The notes: generated from the sequence alone by a model not told the origin. 64,000 nucleotides of DNA from Anaeramoeba flamelloides (GCA_027625915.1 JANTQA010000036.1:8329001-8393000); one strand, 5' to 3'; positions 23,332 to 36,099 are shown, counted from the stretch's first letter. Program-made: numbers and translations.

Positions 23332-24716
23332 TTAAGGGAGTAGCCACGGTAAAGAAAAATTTTTCACTTTTTTGCAATTCTGAAGAGGATCAGAAAATAA
23401 CATTTTTTGCTCTGATTGTAACTCATTGATTGTTATTATTTAAAGTACTTCATTCATTAGATTTTTTTAATTTTTTTTTTCAAATGTCTCAAAGAAATTG
23501 CCACAATAGAATGTTGAGTTAAAATGCAAAAAATAGTGTTTTGAATATTGAATAACTTATCTTTTATCCTTCTCTCAACATTCTATTGTGGCATTTAATT
23601 TTTTCATTTTTTATTTTTTCATCATTTTTGAGATTTTTTTAATCCTAACAAGATAAAGCAATTAGTAATATTTTTATATTAGTGGCATTTAGGATTAATG
23701 GATTTTGTTTAAAAAGAACAACAACATTACAATTGAAAGAATTATAAAAGTAAACATAAATGGGACTTAAATAGCTAGAAGGATTCCAAAAAAGAAAAAT
23801 TAAGTCAAATTATTACTTATTAGGATTTTAAATCGTTGGGTTTAGTGGAATTGGAGAAGTGAATAGGATTATATGTTATCAAAGTTTAAACCACAAAATA
23901 GCCATAAGTTTTATTCAAAAAATCTGATATTATCTTCTCCCAAAAAAAAAAACTAAACCCCATTCCAAAAATTTGGTCACATCAGAAAATCAAAAATAGG
24001 AAAACAAAAACTCAATTTATTATATTTTTGCCAAACGTAATATAAAACCATATTTAAGTAACATAGTATTAATGGTTTTTTAAGTAATCATTTTCATCCA
24101 AATATAAGAAAACAATATAAAATAAAAAATCAAAACAAGTCTATCCAAAAAAAGGAAACGAGCTGAAATGACAGAGTTTGAACAAAAAATATATTGGTAG
24201 ATTTGTTAAAATTACACCAACAATGGTTGATCTATCAAATGATAAGATACCATGCACCGGTTGTATGTGGATTTTTCAATTTTTGAAACTCAACACTAAC
24301 ATCTATCAACCATCTATAAAAAATTTTCAGATCTAACTAAACAGATTAAGTAACTGAAAAATTGAAAATGAAAACAAAAACAAAAAAGACAAAAAATGAA
24401 ATAGTTTGTTGAATTAAAATTAATTTCGAATTGGATGTAAATCATGTTATTGTTATTTTTCAAACTGTTTAAACTGTGTCCAAATTAATGGAATTAAGTT
24501 TATTTTAATAAAAAAATAATAAAAAAAAAAAAAAAACTATTTTATCAATATAATCTCAATTTTTTTATTGTTGAACATTACTAAAAAAAAAATATACATA
24601 TAATTTTTTTAAAAAAATTTTTAGAGAATCTACGATCACACGCCACTAAAATAAAATGTTCTTATCTCATGTCTCTCAAATTTTTATTATGTCTTATGGT
24701 GTAGCTACTTCCTTAA
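23332..24716 (+). mobile_element. Family C TTAA element, copy 1, with family A MITE inside
   Basis: Left end TTAAGGGAGTAGCCACGGTA, right end (other strand) TTAAGGAAGTAGCTACACCA. It matches copy 2 at 36100-38394 over both flanks of the insertions: the inner inverted pair CCACAATAGAATGTTGAG / CTCAACATTCTATTGTGG at 23500-23590, the AACTCC/TCGTTGGGTT block, and the right arm ATCACACGCCACTAAAATAA. A family A MITE (23954-24502) sits in it. It lacks the LINE found in copy 2. Its final TTAA is also the first TTAA of the next element. Confidence 0.8.
23954..24502 (+). mobile_element. Family A MITE, copy 3 (best preserved)
   Basis: TA-AACCCCATTCCAAAAATTT at the left; on the other strand the right end reads TA-AACTTAATTCCATTAATTT. 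These are terminal inverted repeats of about 25 bp with TA at both edges. 549 bp, non-coding. Nested in family C copy 1. Confidence 0.8.
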
Positions 24717-25840
24717 GGGACTAGTCTCTATTAATTTTTTTTTTGGCCAATTTCCAAATAAGGAATCCTTAACTAGAAATATGTTTAAAATTGATAAAAA
24801 AACAGGTTTTTATATTGTTAGAACTTTTAGTTCTTGTTTTTTTTAAAAATTTTACAATTGGTCAAAAAAAGTACTTTTAAAAAATTTTTTTAAACAATAT
24901 CTTTTAGGGAAGAGAATTTTTTGATTAATTTTGGATTTAATTATTTTCACTTTTAAAAACGGAAAAATAATTTAAAACTATTGATTATTTTCTCTATTCA
25001 CTTCTGTTCATCTAACTTGACTCTATAAAGAACTCAATTTGTTTTATCAATAATTATTTTTTAAAAAAAATGGGTTCTTATTCTTTTCTTTTAATTTTTT
25101 TGACACTGACAAAAACTGTTAGAATGGTAATTTGGGACAACTTTTTACAACTTCAAATTCAACAAAAACAAAAGAGTGTAAACCCAAAAAGTAGATTCAT
25201 GAAAAAAAAGAATGTTACAAGAAAACAAATAAATCTTTTATTTTGAGTAAAGCATATATTGTTTATTTTTTTCGAATCAAACTTTTTATTATGTAAATCC
25301 AAATAAAAGCTTTTCCGGTTTATTTTTCAAATTATTTTTTGTATGTATACCTCAAACATAACAAAGTTTTGCTTTTCTGTTCATATTTTTTTTTATTTTT
25401 TGTATTTTTGCGAAAAGTTGAAAAAAAGCAACTTTCAAAAAAGTGAAAAAAAGGAACAATTTTTTATTTCTATAAAAACAATAACTAAATTTAATAAATG
25501 TCATTTATCAAGATTTCATTACTACTGTTAATTGCAAAATAAAAAGATCACAATTTTCGTTCAGCTTTCCAAAAAAATCACGTAACAATAATTTAAATAA
25601 ATCATCAAAAGGCACCAATTCTAAAATGGACACTAATAATTAAAGCTTGTTTACACAATTTATCAATTTTTCAATCTTTTTTCAATAAAAGCTCCAGGAA
25701 AATTTTGTTCCATTTATTTTTCAAAAATAGTCTACAAAGAAGTTTTTCACTTTGGTTTCAAATCTTAGTAATTGGCAAAAAAAATTTCTAAATCTCGATC
25801 AAATTTACCTAAAAAAATTTAATAGAGACTAGTCCCTTAA
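24713..25840 (+). mobile_element. Family E TTAA element, apparently complete
   Basis: Perfect terminal inverted repeats TTAAGGGACTAGTCTCTA at both ends (24713 and, on the other strand, 25840), continuing as TTAA plus T-rich sequence. 1.13 kb with no transposase frame, so non-autonomous. It shares its left TTAA with family C copy 1. Its right end lies only about 100 bp upstream of the first recognised codon of the proteasome-activator gene. A left-end fragment recurs at 57002. Confidence 0.85.
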
Positions 25841-25937
25841 CATCAAGAGTTTCCACTTCTCGATTACTTACCATTATTTAAATTATTTTTTGGATTTTTT
25901 CTTTTGATTTGTTCCTTTTTTTTAGAAAAAACTTGGG

Positions 25938-28900
25938 ATGCAAAATCTCATTCAATTTTTACCCTATTATGACTTAATCAAGGAAGAACAAACAAAAAAT
26001 ATTGAAAACATCAAAAATGGGCTTTATATTTGTTTGGCTCTCAAAGACATACCGAACGGGATTCTTTTTTGGTGTCATGAACTATCCAAGTAAACGACTA
26101 AACCTTTTTTTTTTTTTATTAGCCTCCTACGCCCATCATATTTACATAACAAACAAAAACAAATAAATCCAAAACCTTTCACGTAATAACAAAATGTAAC
26201 TTTGAAACATTCAAAAGTTTAATAAGTTTGGGCTATAAACTAACTAATAAAGAAAGGGAATTCTTTACCAAGATCCTTTTTAAAGTTATAAAGATCCCCA
26301 ACATTAGCGAATCAGTGGTTGCAAATTGTTGTTCACTCATGGACTCATTAATTAACAAAAAGAAATATGAATTAGATTTAGAAATTGATTGGTGGATCTT
26401 GTATAAAATCCTTAAAAAAAATTATTTTGCTCAAAATCGAAAGCCTTGCAGTCCGACTTTCCAGAACCATGGGGTGTATGTTGTTAGATTTGGTTTGTTT
26501 TTCTTCTTTTTCTCTTCTGAAATATTATTTTTTATAATTTTCTTTTTCTTTTTCTTTTTCTTTTGTTTGTTTGAGAATCTTTCTTTTGTTTTCTGATTTT
26601 CTTATTTTTTTTGCTTTTTTCTTAAAACACCTTTCTTTTAATTTCTTTGTAGTAAAATCTTCAATAAGGTATTTCTCGTCAAATGCTGAAAAAGAAATAT
26701 GGGAAGAGCTTTCGCCTGGTTTATTTCTTCATGGTACAAATCTGTTTGAAACAACTTATTTCCTAAACCTTTTTCTACCAACATGGAACCTAAAAAAAGT
26801 TCCTATTTGGTTTGATCAATTGATCTCGGTTTGGAATTGGATTGGTAAGAATCTTTTTTATATTCTCAAGACCACACAATAAATTTTTAAAAAAACAAAT
26901 TCCTTCTTGTTGCCCAAGAAACAAAAAATCAGATCTTTAATTTTCTAAACATTCTATTCAATTAGAAATTCCAAATTTTGGAAAGTAATTATTTATTTAT
27001 TCTTTGATAATCTAATTTGTAAAAAAATTATACAGAGTTTCAAAAAAGATATTACAAAACAAAAGCCACAATTTCTTGAAAAATCTATTTAGTATGAAAT
27101 TAAATTCTTAGGACTGAAGAAATCTATAAAGAAGCAAACAGCTGGCAATCAAAAAATTAAGGAATTTATCAGTACAAGTGTACTTCAAAATGAATTGTTA
27201 TTCAACAAGACTCATGATCCTACCAAGAAAAAAAACAAAAAACGGGTGTTGTCTTTCTTTTATTTGAAACCCAAATGGATAAAACTTTTCCAATTCCTTA
27301 CTTTTTAAAATTCCCAAACAAATGCAATTAAATTGAATGGTCTCATTTTTTTCCAATTGTCACCCTTTTTGTGTCTCAATATGGGTGCTTAATCTTTGAA
27401 TGTTATTTTTAAAATCAGATTGCTCTAATTTAAATGTTATCTCAAAGTTCAATAAGGGAGAGCTAATTAAATCTTTACAAAGATCATTTCTAATTGATTT
27501 TGTCAAGATCTTTGGATATGTAAAACATTGTTGTTTTATTTCATTCAATTTACCAAGGATTTATTGAATTAAATACAAAATAATTGAATAATTTTATTTT
27601 TAAATTAAAAAAGAATATTAATTGGTTTGCAAGTTTTTTAAAGAAATGGAAAAAGATTTATTATATAGATAAAATGATAATCAAAAAAATTATTAGCCCG
27701 AAATGGTTTTCTACTCTCTCTCTTACTTTCCATGAAACTTAAAAGAATACTATTTAGCATATTTTTTTTCAAAGTTTGCATTTATAATGAAAAATAGTTT
27801 ATTAACTTCCTGTGCTTTTAAAATTTAAGAGCTGTTTAATCAAAATTCTTTCAAAGTATTTTATTTTTTTACAAATTTTGGGTTCATATGTTGTGAAATT
27901 TGCTTTAAATTAATTGTTTTGTATTAAAAATTTTGTAGTACATTAAACCAAAAAATTGAAATTTTGGAATGAGTACATGAGTGAATTGTTTTTTTTATTT
28001 CAAAACAATAATAAAACCCTTCCTAATTATTTAAATTAATATTCTACCAATGGGGGTTGTGTTAAGGGTGTGGCAAAACAATCAACAGGTACCAATATCT
28101 TCAAATACCCACCACTTCAAGTGAGAATTCGATTTAGCATTATAGTGTGTATTTTAAAAATCCACAATATATCAAAACAATATGTCTCCTAGTATAAACT
28201 CTATTAATAATTATTCTCCCAAAAAAAAAGGAAAAATTCAGAATTTGCTCCATCCGTGGTACTAAAACAATTTAGTATCTAAAATATTAAAAAAATTCAT
28301 ATTCTGTTATAAAACATCAACTAAAATTTTTTTTACAGATTTTGAAATAAATTTTGATCAAAAATATTGTAACAAATATAAAAATAAAAATAAAACCACT
28401 TTTTAATGTATTGTATTATAAAATGTTTGACATTTGATAATAAAAAAATTTTAAAATAATTATATTTAAAAAGCCTAATAAACTTTGTTTCAGTCAATGT
28501 GGTCCAACATTTTTTTTCAAATATCAAGTATTTTATATAATTACCCATTTGAAGAACAAATAAAAAATAAGCAGAATAATACATATTAAAGAATTGTTGA
28601 TATATGTCTGAAAGAAAACTAATTAATCAATAAATTTTCTAAACAATTGAAAAACTCAAATTCTTAGGTTCCTATTGAGAAAAACAAGAATACTCGTTTT
28701 GATCTCCTACTAGTATTTAAATTCTAAATGAGAAATAATTTTCACTTCCAATCTTTCCTTTTTCTTTGGTATCAAAGAGTTCTCTCGAAGAAGTAGGTTT
28801 TAATTTGTGTATCTATTTGAAAAAGTAAATTGAAAAGGAAGTGAAAATTTTTCACATTTATTATTCAAATATCAAGATCAAAGATTGAATAAAATTCCAA

Positions 28901-31900
28901 TAGAAATCAATATGATTTCTCAACAATCATTTCCACAGTTTCAATAGCCTTAGAATAACACATTTTTACCAAGTGACTATTGATCCTGCAATAATTAAAA
29001 TTATTGCAACTGAATTACGTGTCAAAAAAAAAATCGAAAAAAAAAAACCAGCAAAATGTGCAAAAATGTTAAAAACTTGATTATAATTACGAAAATTTTC
29101 AAAATAAATTTTTTCTTCTAATATCTATTCAAACCCTTTAAATACATTTAATTCCCTCTCTATAACTGGTCCCCTTTGACTGGAAAATTGTTTATTTAAA
29201 AAGCCAAATATTTAAAAAAAAAAATGATAATTTTGTTTTAATAATCAATTCTAATATAAAAATATTAAATTTCGAAAATTAAAATTTCTTTTAATGAAAC
29301 AATAGATTATATGCCAGAATGGGATTCTTTATTTATAAATTTGTATTCAAAGTTATTAAGTCATAACTTTCAATCAAATTCGCCAATTAAAAACGAAATG
29401 GAAAAGAAATTTGAAAAATATTCGAATTATTTTTTCACTCGTATTTTTTCAATTTTAAATATTCCAATTGGCTCATCAAATCCAGTTTCCCCAAAGGTTG
29501 TGAAAACACCATTATTTTGCAAGGTTTTGACTTCAAAAAAGTCTATTGGGTGGGAATACTATAGCTGTGCAAGACTAATTATTTTTTCATGGTCAAAGAC
29601 AACAAAGGCAAACTTGATCAAATTATTAAAAATAATACATTCCTTTTTCCACCCATTAAACGATGGCGAGTGGAGCAAAAAGTTGGCAACGTTATTATTA
29701 TCCTTATCATTAGAATTAAATAAAAGGATTTTGATTCAAAAGAGACTAATCAAAAAGCATCCAAATATTGAATTTACAAATCATTTGGGCCAAAAGGAGA
29801 TCAATGAAATTATCATCTTACTTCGTCCATTATTAATGACCTCTTTATATTCCCAGCATAATATTTCAATGTTCTATGCAACTCAAACATTAAAGGAATT
29901 ATCTGATATTTCACCAACACTGATCTTTCCAACATTAATGGACACCGCACACTCTGCGCTAACAACATTAATCCATCCACACCAAACAGTGGCAATTTTG
30001 GAGACATTTAATGCTGCATCGATCGTATTATTTTCAACAAATTCAATTGATTCCGATGGCATTCCTTTCAAATTAAAATACTTGACTGATTTAATGGAAT
30101 TAACTTTAAATGGAATTGATTTGAATGATTCTAGAAAAACATATTCCACCTTGGAATTTTTAAAAAACTTATTTAGCTGTATACCATTAATTGATCCGAA
30201 AAATGATGAAATAGTGGAATTTGCAGAAAAAAAAAAAAAAATTAATCAAATAAGAAATATAAATGAAGAAGAAGATTTAATCATTGAAGAAAAAATTGAT
30301 AAATTATTTTTAAAAACAACAGGTGGGTTTTTAAATTGGCTATTAAGGTTTTTTGATAAAATTTTTTCATTATTAGAGAATTATATCAATTCAAATTCGG
30401 CAAAATTGCTTTTTACTATCGCAAGAACGCCAACTGTATTACAAAGCACAACTGAAATTTTGTTTCAACAATGTTCTGAAACAATTTTTTTAGAATTGTT
30501 AGATAAATTAAAATTATTTATAGAATCAAATTTGTTTTTAAATTCCTTAAAACAGATAGGTTATATATGTACTGCTGCAGTAAGGTCATTCCCAGAAATT
30601 ACTTTAAATAGTTTAATTCCTATTGTATTTGAAAAACTATTTATTATCAAAAATAACCAAAATTTAATAAGCCAATTAAAATTAAATGAAAAAAATTTAA
30701 ATGAATTATTAATAAATAATAAAGTAGGAATGAAAAATAATATAATCGAATTAAACAATCTGTCAGAATCAGAAATCATTTGGTATTTAAGAATTTTTGG
30801 TCACTTAGTTAAATTTACTGGTAAGCATTTATTAAAATGGAAATTATTTATAATCATTATTCTCCAAAATTATTTAACAATTGAAAATAAAAAGATTTAT
30901 AAACAGGCTTCCAAAATCTTAAAAAACACGTTATTATCGTTAACTGCAATTTATCCTTTAGAGTTGCGTTCTCATAATTCAGATACTTGGAATTCTCATG
31001 ATTTTAGAAGAAATCATTGGAAGCATTGGGGTAGAATCAAATTAAATGATTTAAAATTAGATTGGCATATTCCAAATAATAAAGAATTAAAATTTGCTGA
31101 AGAATTATGTAATTTATTTTTAATACCAATATTAGAATTTTTAAATTTCTATATTAATCAAAATAATGATATTAATCAAAATAATGATATTAATCAAAAT
31201 AATGAATACAATCAAAATAATGTTATTAATTCAAATAATGATATTAATCCAAATAATGATATTAATCAAAATAATGATAATAATAAACAAAATAACGATA
31301 ATAAAAATAAATCATTCGATAATATCAAAAATAACAACACCAATTCCAATTCTAATACTAATAATAACAATTTTGAAATTAAATCAAAATTAAACAAAAA
31401 TTTAATAATTCTAAGAAGTATTGTAAATGGGGGATCAATTTATTTTAGTGAAATTAAAGGAAACAAATATAAAAATGAAAAATTAATACCAAAGCCTTTA
31501 TATAAATATAAATATAAAAAATTATCTATTTTAAAAAAATTGAATACAATCAATAATAAGAAAGAAAATTTATGGAGAACAAAAATTATTGAAAAAATAA
31601 TTTTACTTTGTAATTATCTTCATAACCACCAACCAGATCAAGTATCCACTTGGATTATTGTAATCAAAATTTTACATTCTTTAATTAATGTTAGAGGATT
31701 ATCAAGTAGTCATTACAATAACCGGAAAACGATCTATAAGACGACAAAGATTTTAACAATGTCAAAAAATTCCATCGAACCAACAAATTTAAGAAGTTCT
31801 TTTATCGAGGCAATTTATATAAAGCATATACAGCGGTTAAATAAAAGAGCATTGATTCAAAAGCCAACAATTAAATTTATTGAATTAAGTAATCAAATCA

Positions 31901-34900
31901 TTAAATTGTCTTTAAACCCTTATAAAAAAATTTTAAGGAAGGTGAAACCAGTAATTTTTTTGATATTTTTACAATTTCCAATAATTTTCAAAATAAATAT
32001 CAAAACTTACATTAAAATAATATCTAATAAATCGTCTTCGTTAGAAGAAACTAAAGGTGCTTTGTCAATTCTTTCAAATACTGATAACATTTACAAAATC
32101 ATTGAAAATATGGACTATTTATCTTGCTTCATGACTTCAATTTGTAATTCAATGCACCATGAAAAGGAATTTACCCAAGAAATCATTTCCGAATTATTTG
32201 ATCTTTTTTATATTTATTTTTATCCAATTAATATAAATTTTAAACATGAAATAAATGAAAAATGGATCAACAAAATTCAGAAATTTAAAAACCCCAATGA
32301 TAATTTCCAATTAACACGTGAATTGATTAATAAGTCAAATAATTATCATGAAAAAATTCATGTAAAAAATTTAAATATTTATGAAAAATTAATCGATACC
32401 TTATTAAACTTTTTAAAAGAAAATAATGAAAATATTAATGAAAATAAGAAAATTAGTATTAATGAAGAAACCAATATTATTAATAGAAATGACAATGATA
32501 TTGAAAATATCGAGAATATTGAGGAGATCGAGAATATTGAGAACATTGAGAGCATTCAGAATATTGAGCATATTAAAAATATTGAAAAAATTGAAAAAAT
32601 TGGGAATACTGAGAATAATAATCAGGGCAATGATAAAACAAATAAAATTGAATTAATGTTGGATGAAAATTTTCTTCAAAAAATATTAATTGAAGAGAAT
32701 AAAGGAAAATTAAATAATTTGAATGGTTTATTAGAAAATAATGAAATAGATTTAAATTTAATAAATCAATTAACTCAATTAATAAACAACAACGGCAGCA
32801 ATAATAATGGTAATAACAATCACAATAATGAAAATAACAATGAAAATGAAAATAATAATAATAATAATAACCGTTATAATTGGAAATTCAGAGTCATGAT
32901 ATTATCGTGTTTCCATTTACTTTCGTTGTTTACTGGAATAAAAATAAATAACAAAGTTCTTAACATATTTATAAAATATTCTTCAAGTGAAGTAATGCAA
33001 ACAAAGCAAATCTCTCTAAGATATTTGTCTGATATATTAACTTTAAACAAGCCTTTAATGAAAAAAAGGAAAATTGACAATATGAAAGAATTGGAAAATA
33101 ATAGATCCCTATGGGACAAACAAAATTATAATTTAGACGAGATCTTAAAATATTCAATAAAAGAAAATTATGAAAATTGCATTTTTTATGATAAAGCTTG
33201 GTTTGGATGGAATGGTGATTTTTATAAAAATAATTCACAAAATTTCATTTATGATTATTCACAGCCAATTGTTTTGAATAAGAATTTTGATTTAATTAAT
33301 TTTAAAAAGCAATTAATTAAGCATAATTATTTTATTAATTTGATCGATCATTTAATTTTAACACAAAAAATTGGAAATGAAGAGTTTCGAAATGAAATTT
33401 CGCAATATTTCAAAGGGTTAACACAAATATTAAAAACGGGTTTAATTGATTCAATAATAACGGATATTGAAAAATTAACCAAAAATAGGAAAAACAGTTT
33501 GCCCGTACAGGCTGTAATTGCAGAAATATTTGCGGGTATCATCCGAGGGTTTAAGCATTTAAAATTCGATGAAATTAGTTATATTTGGAATAAAATCAAG
33601 CCACTCTTACAAGAATTAATTTTCCAACAAACACAGTCAGACGCAGAATATATATGGAGTGACGCAATCATCTTTATGGTTTATGACAGAGATCCCCGAA
33701 GGTTATGGTTCCTATTCGAATTTTTCTTGGATGATCTAATGGAATCCAATACAATACTTTTATTAAAAAAATTAAAATATTTTGAAAGACTTTTTACAGA
33801 ATTTAATTGGAAATTAAGAAACTTTAGTGAGATGTTAATACAAATTATTCTCAAATTATTAGATTCCGATTCGGTTTTGATTATTGAAACTCTGTCATCT
33901 CTATTGTTTGCCCTATTTTCAATCAATACAAATCCTTATAGAGAACTTGACAATTTTAATTTGGTCCCTTCAATTAATAAAAAAAATAAAATTTCCGCAA
34001 ATCAAGAAAATATTTTTAACTTGCTCTTTGAAAGGCTTGCTCAAACAGAAATACAATTCGATGAATACATCAAAAAATTAAAGACACTTAAAGAAAACGA
34101 AAATAAAAAGAATAAATTAACTAATAATAATAGTGACCAAAATGTTAATAAGAATGAGAAGAATAATAATATTATTAATGAGGAGGAGGAGGACAATGAT
34201 GATGTTGACGATGATGATAAAAATAACAATTCTGGTATGGAAATGGAGATGGAGATTGAAATGGAAGTTGAAAATGAAAATGAGGAGATTGCTAGAGACA
34301 AAAAAAATGAAGACATGATTAATGATCAAAAAAATGAAGACAAAGAAGAGATAATTAAAAAAAAAATGAAAAAATTATTAAATTGTTATAAAATTTTTTT
34401 AATTTCTAATCTATACTTATATTATTCAGGCCAGCATTATAAAATTTCAATTTCAGGTCATTTAGAAAACTTATTACCTATTTATATTCACGGATTAGAA
34501 CAAAAATGGAATGAAAACGAAATACATCAAAATTCAATATTAATTTTACAATTGATTTCTAATCTATTTTATATCGAGCCTTTAAAATTAAATGGATCTA
34601 GCAATAGACCAGCAAAAATTTTGAAAATCGTTTACAATCATTTACACCAAAAGAAAATAGATTGGCATATCAAGACCCGTTTACTTGATTTTATTCAAGT
34701 GTTCGTAATTCGACACTCCTTTTTTTTAGATTCTGACGGTATACGTGAAGCTGTTAATGTAGTTTTACAAATGTTACTTGATGCGCAAACAGAGGTTAGA
34801 GTTTTGGCGCATACCACTTTATCCGGGTTATTAAGATTACTCAACGAAGAGCAAATTTTAAAATTAAAGGATATGTTTTGTAAATTGGCAAATATCAAAA

Positions 34901-35211
34901 TTATAAAGGGGAAAGAGCATTTATTCGAAAATCGCTTGAAATTCGCTAGAAAGCATGGCGGAGTTTTGGGACTCGCAGCGTTAGTGAATTCAGATCCTTA
35001 TGATATTAAGGATTCTGTTATTTCCATTTTTGAATTTTTAGATGGTTTGAATTGGTCAAGTCATATAATTAAAGACACAATAAATAAAGCTTTTGCTGAA
35101 TTCTTTAGAACCCATGAAACTAAAGTTCTCAAGGAAACATTGTCAATTGAAAAAATGAAATTATTAATGAATCTAAAATCTCAAAATCAGGGTTATACAT
35201 ATTTTATTTAA
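25938..35211 (+). CDS. PSME4: Proteasome activator PA200/Blm10 (PSME4-like), four exons
   Basis: ATP-independent HEAT-repeat cap that binds the end of the 20S proteasome. Exon 1, 25938-26089 (MQNLIQFLPYY... GILFWCHELS), and exon 2, 26218 to about 26473 (NLISLGYKLTNKEREFF), match human PSME4 'LLPYAERLD...GLFWTRKLS' and 'YIRLYGRKFSKEDHVLF'. Exon 3, 26653-26844 (RYFSSNAEKEIW, PIWFDQLISVWNWI), and exon 4, 29306-35211 (DYMPEWDSLF onward), match 'FKLWFDELIGLWVSV' and 'NLPQWEGQLV'. Introns are 26090-26217, about 26474-26652 and 26845-29305; the first and third are exactly phase-matched. The second fits only if one base is missing near the A8 run at 26414-26421 (donor GTGTAT). The product is about 2170 aa, longer than human PSME4 (about 1840) because of Asn- and Glu-rich insertions. 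The C-terminal block KHGGVLGLAALVNSDPYD is diagnostic. The end, TYFI, has Phe where Blm10 activators usually have Tyr. The ATG follows a splice-like TTTTTTTTTAG, so an upstream exon is possible. Confidence 0.9.
26845..29305 (+). other. Long (2.46 kb) intron 3 of the PA200 gene
   Basis: Donor G|GTAAGA at 26845 and acceptor AATAG at 29305 join ATT-G to AT-TAT-ATG-CCA, restoring the conserved run ISVWNWIDYMPEWDSLF. The distal third is the family I transposon. The region 27000-28400 holds no frame I can relate to PA200 or to a transposase. Confidence 0.8.
28481..29191 (+). mobile_element. Family I MITE, copy 1, with flanking direct repeat
   Basis: About 700 bp, starting TTTCAGTCAATGTGGTCCAA and ending (other strand) TTCCAGTCAAAGGGGACCAG, giving terminal inverted repeats of about 20 bp. 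It is nearly identical in order to 46104-46803 (shared AAGAATTGTTGATATATG, GAAAGAAAACTAATTAATCA, TTTCTCAACAATCATTTCCA). It is flanked by TATTTAAAAAGCC[T/A]AATA at 28463-28480 and 29192-29209, an 18-bp direct repeat with one mismatch. It ends about 100 bp before exon 4. Confidence 0.75.
31150..31380 (+). repeat. Asn-rich coding repeat in PA200
   Basis: Tandem 18-bp-like units encode INQNND/INSNND variants, then a poly-Asn/Lys stretch, inserted between HEAT repeats. A second cluster at 32490-32600 encodes ENIE/KIEK units and a third at 32790-32875 encodes poly-Asn. None is expected in the core fold. Confidence 0.85.
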
Positions 35212-36099
35212 TATTATTTATTTTTATTATCAATTATTTTTGAAAAAAAGAGAATTTATATATATATGTGTGTGTGTGTATGTAGATTTATTGATTCTTA
35301 TAGATTTATAATTTAATATATTTATTTGATAAATAATAATTTTTATTTTTATTTTTTAATTGTTTATTTTTTGTTTTTTTTTTGACTTTTTTAATTCCTT
35401 TTTTTTTCTCCCTTCTTTTCATTTTGTCGAATTTGCTGTTGTAGATAAAAAAAGTTTAATTCTATACTGAAAAAAATAGGGACTTTTTTTTTTTAAGGGA
35501 TATTACTATTTTAACTGGAACTTTGGTAAAAACAATCAAATTTACTCAATTTTTTAAAGTTAATAAGAATCCAGACCAGGATTAAAACATTTTAAGAAAT
35601 AGGATAAATAACTTATATTCTCTTAATTTCAATTTCATCAAGATCTGTCATGAAAATTGTTTCAAAAACCTAATATCTTTATTTTTAAACAACACTTTAC
35701 GGACCATTGAAAATGAATAAATATCACTATTTTTTTATTTGTCATTTTAAATATTATTTTAAGAAGAAGGATTTCTTGGTTTAGTTCTAAAAATTTTATA
35801 TCAATTCTTTTGGGCATTAAATCCTTAATCTTGATTTTTAATACTATTTTTTATAAAGATAAAGTTTTCAATTTTTCTTGTGATTTTCAATGAAAGAGGC
35901 AATTACAAAATTGGTCATTTTTACAATTACTTTATTTTAAAAAGAATCAAGTTTTTTTTTAGGTATTCACTAAAATAGTTATATTAAATATTACAGATTA
36001 TTTATGAAAGTAGTAATTCGCTATATTTGTATTTAGGTAAAAATTGTACTTTATACTCGTTTTTTCCATACTGTATTATCAAAAACATTGTAGATCATT
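35212..36099. other. Intergenic, no gene; (TG)n microsatellite
   Basis: 3' flank of PA200. A mixed (TA)n(TG)n run lies at 35257-35283. Otherwise AT-rich without recognisable features. Confidence 0.5.

Noticed and set aside
34041-34329. Minus-strand Ser/Phe-rich and Ile-rich frames inside PA200
   Set aside because: Antisense of the Asp/Glu/Asn/Met-rich insertion in the PA200 exon; no independent evidence.
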